Shown: positions 58,813 to 64,000 of the stretch, in pieces
How the letters are laid out: each line of letters starts with the position of its first letter
How positions within the stretch are numbered: the stretch's first letter is position 1
NCBI GenBank assembly: GCA_023213395.1
Contig: CM041465.1
Coordinates: 21,328,001-21,392,000, forward strand
From: Cycas panzhihuaensis
Taxonomy: Eukaryota > Cycadophyta
Reading direction: 5' to 3'
DNA: 64,000 nt
Translations under genes and position numbers: made by a program
The notes under the pieces: model-generated
The model's database searches: none
What the model saw: only the letters and a program-made list of their open reading frames with translations
Told to the model about the DNA's origin: nothing

Positions 58813-59906
58813 TGATCTGTTTTAGATCTTTAAAATACTCTAAATACTTTGTTTTTCATGTAAATGGTCTTTGTGTAGTAGAAAATTACCTTTAAAAGGC
58901 TTAATGATCTTCATTTAGTAAAAATATGCCTTTAAAAAAGCTTAAAAATGTAAAAAAATGTATTTCTATAAGTACAAAAAGGTGTTATAGCTACTACAGG
59001 CTACTACTGAGTACTACAGTGCTACACTTTCGCCCATGCAGATCTTGCTATGCCAGCTACTGATCTTGCTACGCATTGCCGGATCTTGCTTCTGTACGCT
59101 TGAAGTCAAAAATGGAAAAATAACAAAAACGGAAATGGTTTTGGCGGCCTGAACAGCTTGGTTTGGCACGAAATTTGAGGAGAAGGTACGCACACATGTC
59201 CTCTACGCATTCAAAGAGGAAAAACTCCAAAATAAAAGGATTTTTCCAAGATTTTACAAACCGTTTTGAAAGCCGTTGGAAAACGAAAAAATGGAAATAT
59301 CTCTCTCAAATGGAAACGCTTTTAAGCGAAATTCAAGAGAGGAATTCAGGGGATCTCGATAGAGATTTTTAACAGAAAAAAGAGGACACCATAGCCCTAG
59401 ACGCAACATGGAGCAAGATTCAAGGAAAGCTTCAAGAAATCAACTTTTCGGAAGGAGAACGGCTCCAAAGTGTGAAAATCTGCATTGGGAGAGAACACAG
59501 CAGAAACACAGCGAAAGAACCTGTTGCGGGGATCTTGAAGGAGCCTAGAAAATTGTAGCTGCAGCCAAGAAGAGAAAACAACAAGAGCAGCAGTCCCAGA
59601 AGAGATGCTAGCCAGTTTCTTCCTCACCAAAATGGGGTTTTTGGTAACAAAAGACCAAAAACAGCTTTGCAGACTTCAAGATGGAGGTTCCAGCAAATGA
59701 GTAGTAGCTCAAGAAGCACCTAGCTCTCTTTTTCTCTCTCCCAAAACACTGCAGCAGTTCCTTGCATGCTCAACAGAGCGCAAACAAAGGAGTTTTTGTA
59801 AGAAAATTCCAAAAAATTTCTAATTCTATGTAATAATATGTAAATTGATTCTGGATTTTGTTTTAATTGGTTAAAGTTTTTACTTTCCCATTCAAGATTC
59901 AGATCA
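58813..59906 (+). repeat. Element 6 3' LTR
   Basis: 1094 bp, TGATCTG to AGATCA. Three copies of GATCTTGCT (59041, 59062, 59082) against two in the 5' LTR; TATA lost. Confidence 0.9.
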
Positions 59907-61060
59907 ATTACCCTAAGTGGGTATCGAACATCGTTCCTATTGCCAAGAAGAATGGGACCATTTATATATGTGTCGACTTCAGTGACATCAACAATGCTTG
60001 TCCTAAGGACAACTTTCCTCTCCTCTTTATCGATCAAATAATTGATCAAACTACTAGATTCGAAGTCATGTCCTTAATGGATGGCTTTTCTGGCTACAAT
60101 CAAATCTAGATATCTCCTGAAGACTGCCACAAGATGGCCTTCACTACACTATGGGGTATCTTTGCCTACAAGGCAATGCCCTTTGGTCTTAAAAATGCAA
60201 GTGCTACTTACTAGAGAGCCATGCATTTCATTTTTCATGACCTCATCAACAACACGTTGGAGGTCTTTATGGATTACATGATGGGTCTCTCACATACTAG
60301 AGTCCATCATCCCTCCGACTTATGGGCCATCTTCACACGATGTTGTAAGTACCACATCAGTTTAAACCCGCTTAAATGCGTGTTTGCTGTCACTTCAGGC
60401 AAACTTTTGGGTTTCCTTGTGTCAAAGAAAGGAATCTAAATCGATCTAGATAAAGTCAAGGCAATCCTTGACATGCCGCCTCCCAGAACCCAATGACAGA
60501 TTAAGTTGCTTCTAGGTAGGCTTAGTTTCCTTAGGCATTTTTTGGCAGACTTTGCCATAAACGCCAAACCCCTTACCAACCTATTGAAGAAAGAAACTTC
60601 ATTTGTTTGGTCTGACAAGACCTAACAAGCCTTTGCAGGACTCAAGGAAGCTCTTGCTTCTGCTCCTATGTTGGCGCCTCCTCATTTCGATAGGCCCTTC
60701 ATCTTGTATACCTCAGCCACTAATGAATCCCTGGGCACAATGCTCGCATAGAAGGATGATTCAGGAATCGAGAGAGCAATCTATTTTATCAGCCACACCC
60801 TTGTGGCTACTGAACTTAACGACCCTCCTGCCGAGAAGGAATGTCTCTCCTTGGTCCATGCAACTAAGAAGTTCAGACATTACTTGCTCGGTAATACTAC
60901 TAAGGTGATCATCCAGTCTGATCCCTTGCACTATTTGCTTACTCGTTCAGACTTGACAGGTAGGGCAAGTCGTTGGGCCATCTTACTTCAAGAGTTTGAC
61001 TTACAAGTCATTAACAGGAAGTCAGAAAAGGGAATGACAATAGTAGAGTAGTTAGCAGAT
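59907..61060 (+). pseudogene. pol: Element 5 RT (continued) and RNase H (broken)
   Basis: Continues from 52980 through the duplicated ATTAC: NYPKWVSNIVPIAKKNGTIY, VDFSDINNACPKDNF, LMDGFSGYNQI, MPFGLKNASATY, and an active site VFMDYMM (60266-60277) whose second Asp is Tyr. RNase H: LYTSATNESLGTMLA, PPAEKECLSLVHATKKFRH, IIQSDPLHYLL. Stops at 60106 (TAG for CAG, same position as element 1), 60211, 60436 and 60748. No frameshift from 59907 to 62410. Confidence 0.85.
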
Positions 61061-62410
61061 GCCCCCATTCCCAACACGAGCGGCATTCCCATTGATGACT
61101 CTCTCCATGACAAGTCTATTCTGACTATTCAGGGCACTTCTCCTCATCCGCTCACTGATAGTGAGTGGTATGGTGATATTGTGTGATATTTAACTTAGTA
61201 GGAATACTGCCCTGAAGCCAGCAATAAAGTTAGATCGCACATATGTACCACCGCTAGATAATACTTCCTCATAGATGAAGTGTTGTACAAGAGACCCTTC
61301 GATGGGATCCTGCTTCGGTGCGTCACTTCTGACGAAGCGGACCAAATACTCCATGAATGCCATCGTGGCATTTGTGGGGGCCACTTTAGGGGCCAATCCA
61401 TGGCCCAAAGGATCCTCCACATGGGTTATTACTGGCTGTCCCTTTTCAAGGATGCCCACACTTATGCCCTAAGATGTCAGCAATGCTAAGAGCATGCTAA
61501 TATCTCTCATGTGCCTTCCGAGGCCTTGAACCCTATCATATCTCCATGGCCCTTTTCTCAATGGGGTTTAGACCTCATTGGTGCCATATCACCACCCTCT
61601 TCCATGCAATACAAATACATCTTGACTCCTACCGAGTACTTCACCAAATGGGCAGAGGCAATCCCCCTGTCCACTACGCCTGGCAAGATGATAGCCACCT
61701 TCATCTACTAGCACATTATTTGCCATTTCGGGATTCCAGATGTCTTAATCATAGACAATGGTACCCCCTTTTGTAACAAGGAAATGGACGAGCTTTGCAA
61801 GAAATTCAGGATCTCACATAAGACTTCATCTCCTTATTACCTCCAAGCAAACGGACAAGTTGAATCATTCAACAAAACCCTTGTTAACATTCTAAAGAAG
61901 ACCATTGCACAATCTCAAAGAGATTGGCACCTCCAACTCCCTTCCGCTCTATGGGCCTATCACACTTCTATCCGTACAGCTACTGGGATGATTTCATTCT
62001 CTTTAGTCTATGGAACTGAGGCGGTACTCCCATTAGAAGTGGAGATCCCCTCTCTACAGGTTTCCCTTAGAGGTCTTATCGATGAGGAGTCTATCCGCCA
62101 GGCTCACCTCCTAGATCTCGAAGCCCTAAATGAGAGGCACTTAATGGCTTATCAAGTGAATCTCGCTTCAAAAGCCTACCTGCAAAGGACTCACGATAAA
62201 CACCTTCGTGCTCATCCTTTGTGCCTTGGGGACCATGTCCTCAAGTTGGAATATCTCTACGATTGTCTGACCAAATTTGGGCCTAAATGGGTCGGTCCTT
62301 TTGTCATTCTCGAGAGCCTCGACAACGATGCCTATAGGATCGCCACATTGGAAAGCCTAGAATTTGAGAAGGTTGTCAACAGGAAATTCCTTAAGAAGTT
62401 TTACGCTTGA
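61061..62410 (+). pseudogene. int: Element 5 integrase (triad intact)
   Basis: ECHRGICGGHFRGQSMAQRI ... LRCQQC zinc domain (last helix stop at 61487). Asp in WGLDLIGAISPPSS, Asp in LIIDNGTPFCNKEMDEL, Glu in GQVESFNKTLVNILKK. A continuous 208-codon stretch (61784-62410) carries the core end and C-terminal domain to FLKKFYA stop. Only three TAG/TAA codons break the domain. Confidence 0.85.
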
Positions 62411-63015
62411 TCCTCTGACGATCCCTTCGCCACGCTCTGAAATAAGCCTAAACTACCATCTTAATAAGTTATTCCTATTCCTCCCAACCACAGGTTGAAT
62501 GACAACTTAGGATGGCCTCTTCCATTCCTTTCTAGTTCCTCCTGCAGAACCCATATTCCCCTATCCTCTTGGGACCTTTTGTCTTCCTATTTGGGCATCC
62601 CCCAGTTAGGACGATGCTTTAAAGTACCGTTACTTCTCTCTCTCACCTACTGTTTCTTTTGTATATCCCACTATGCTCCTCCATGGATGTGTATGTCACT
62701 CTATTTCTAACCTCACACCTCTCTATCACCTCTACTCATGGTGGGCATGTGTGCTCCTATTAGATATATAGTCATACATGGAAGGAAATACGTGCATCAT
62801 ATAACAAAACATCTATAACATATATAACAAAACATACATGTCATCTATCGCACATGATATACACACCATCATATATCAAAATGGGGCACCAATTGCCCCG
62901 TCTATATATATACACCAAAATCATATGTTACATCGTACATATAGGAAGTCGATGTCCTTGTAAGGGGGGTACAATCATATGAGTCTATATATGACCCCCT
63001 AGAGGCCCATGCTTT
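62411..63015. other. Element 5 convergent region
   Basis: Aligned with 9510-10190: CCTAAACTACCATCTTA, TATATATATACACC, and the purine tract TAAGGGGGGTACAATCAT (62961-62978). No coding support. Confidence 0.6.
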
Positions 63016-64000
63016 CCCCTGCCAAAATCAAATGCATGAGTCTTATGCTACTGCTACCCCACTCTTGGGGTACCATCTCCTGGCCTGTGTGATCCCTCTC
63101 CTGGGGACCACATCCCTCAGGAGCTCCTCCACAGGCCTCCATGAGCTCCACAGCTCACTCCCCTCATCACGTGGTCATCCTGGGGTCGTTGCTGCCATGC
63201 AGGTGTATGTCCTGCTCCTACTCAACCTCTATGCCACTTGGTCTACCAGTTGATCGTATCCAGCCTGGATACGATCTCTCTTACTCTCCACTCCTCTAAG
63301 ATGCTCCTCCAGTACTACTATTTGAACCATGCTCCCTGTGTCTCCACCTGTTCTGCCCTGAGCCTCTAGAGCCTGTACCCATCTGCGCAGCGCATCTCGC
63401 TCGCCCCTAGCCTCATCCAATTCCCGCTACATCTGTCCCTTGAATGCCATGTACTCTTGGGACTCTACATCCTAGATGTCTCTCGCCCTCACCAACGGGG
63501 TGAATGCCGCCATGTGTGCACCTACCGATCTAGGTGCATCCTCTGCCTGGATGGGTAGTTGCCCCTCTGCATACACCTGAGGGAACATCTCCCTCACCAT
63601 AGCCTCTACCAACTGCTTGACCTCTATGGTACTTGCAAATCCAACATACCATGTGTCAGTATATATCCAACTACATGCCAAAATAAAACCAAATCAAATT
63701 ATCTATCTGGATATCAAACGACTAAGGAAAGGGTTAGGCCTCACCTGCTGTAGCCATTGGCTCCTCTACTCGTGCGATGACCTCTCCTCCTGGTTCCCTA
63801 CAACCTACATGTACCTCCTCCTTAGGTACCACCTCTGCCTAAGCCTCTCTCCTCACCGGGACTGGCTCAACTATCGCCCCTCCACATCTCCTCACGATCC
63901 GTAGCCTGCGGGCCCTCGTCACTGGCCCCCTGCTCTCCTTTGCAGCCCCTGATAGGCTTGCCTCTCCTCCAGTAGTCCTGGATAGTCCTTCTGCTCCTCC
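63016..64000 (-). pseudogene. Element 5 antisense gene, C-terminal part (runs past the window)
   Basis: Downward from the window edge: an acidic/basic exon aligned with RIVRR..., the intron (63633-63744), then EVKQLVEAMVREMFPQVYAE, GAHMAAFTPLVRARD, ERDALRRWVQALEAQGRTGG and VVLEEHLRGVESKRDRIQ, a heptad-rich coiled-coil-like tail ending near 63229. It is the least broken C-terminal half among the four copies (one stop at 63472). Confidence 0.6.
63633..63744 (-). other. Predicted intron in element 5 antisense gene
   Basis: Minus-strand donor ACAGCAG/GTGAGGCC and acceptor GGATTTGCAA/GT (AG changed to AA), 112 bp. Confidence 0.6.

Larger units (their letters stand above)
52981..59906 (+). mobile_element. 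Element 6: chromovirus-like Ty3/gypsy retrotransposon, complete ends
   Basis: 6926 bp, flanked by ATTAC on both sides (52976-52980, 59907-59911). LTRs start TGATC and end GATCA. It has an initiator-Met PBS, one gag-pol frame, and a PPT. It is unrelated in sequence to the Tat family. Youngest insertion of the right half, since it interrupts element 5. Confidence 0.9.
46046..64000 (+). mobile_element. Element 5: Tat/Ogre-type retrotransposon, split by element 6, runs past the window
   Basis: 5' LTR, PBS, gag, protease, RT start, [element 6], rest of RT-RNH, integrase, convergent region, C part of the antisense gene. Its LTR is closest to element B's. The 3' LTR is outside the window. Confidence 0.85.

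Noticed and set aside
1-64000. Fungal repeat-induced point mutation as the cause of the stops
   Set aside because: The element families, the PBS types and the mobile-domain-like gene point to a plant; CG/CHG methylation decay fits as well.
1-64000. CRISPR arrays, bacterial operons, tRNA or rRNA genes, host protein genes
   Set aside because: No regular short repeats with spacers, no such gene recognised; everything assignable belongs to LTR retrotransposons.

Overview
The window is plant nuclear DNA made almost entirely of nested LTR retrotransposons; I found no host protein gene, tRNA or rRNA gene. Plant origin is inferred from the Tat/Ogre-type Ty3/gypsy family that fills most of it: long LTRs of about 2.5-2.7 kb, an Ogre-like primer binding site (TGGCGACTATACTGGGGAC), a second archaeal-type RNase H (aRNH), and an antisense gene resembling the plant mobile domain. 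The species cannot be named from what I see. Nearly every coding region carries stop codons, mostly explained by C-to-T or G-to-A transitions, as expected of old, heavily methylated heterochromatic repeats.

Layout, left to right: element B (1-2822, + strand, only its 3' tail and LTR) sits inside the 5' LTR of element 1. Element 1 (2823-16806, +) sits inside the antisense gene of element 2. Element 2 (16807-24927, - strand) sits inside the 5' LTR of element 3. Element 3 (24928-42315, +) also has a solo LTR (26420-29126, -) inserted in gag. Element 3 shares its 3' LTR (39605-42315) with element 4 (+), which is cut at 46045 by element 5 (46046 to beyond 64000, +). Element 5 is split in its reverse transcriptase by element 6 (52981-59906, +), a different, chromovirus-like Ty3/gypsy element with TSD ATTAC and similar LTRs. 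Nesting order, oldest to youngest, is 3/4 then 2 then 1 then B on the left, and 4 then 5 then 6 on the right.

The common plan of the Tat/Ogre elements is LTR, PBS, one continuous gag-protease-RT-RNaseH-integrase frame, a short convergent region with a G-rich tract, an antisense gene of two or three exons (plant-mobile-domain-like N part, acidic middle, coiled-coil-like C part), a spacer with a compact cluster of hairpins and a possible antisense TATA box, a free-standing 140-residue sense aRNH ORF, a short tail with polypurine tract, and the LTR. Gag would form the particle, protease mature it, RT/RNaseH copy the RNA, and integrase insert it. The antisense gene converges on pol, so overlapping transcripts could form double-stranded RNA.

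The most interesting part is this accessory module between integrase and 3' LTR: a spliced antisense gene, a structured spacer whose GGTACC-centred dyads recur in LTR U3 regions, and a separate aRNH ORF of identical length (141 codons with stop) in two copies.
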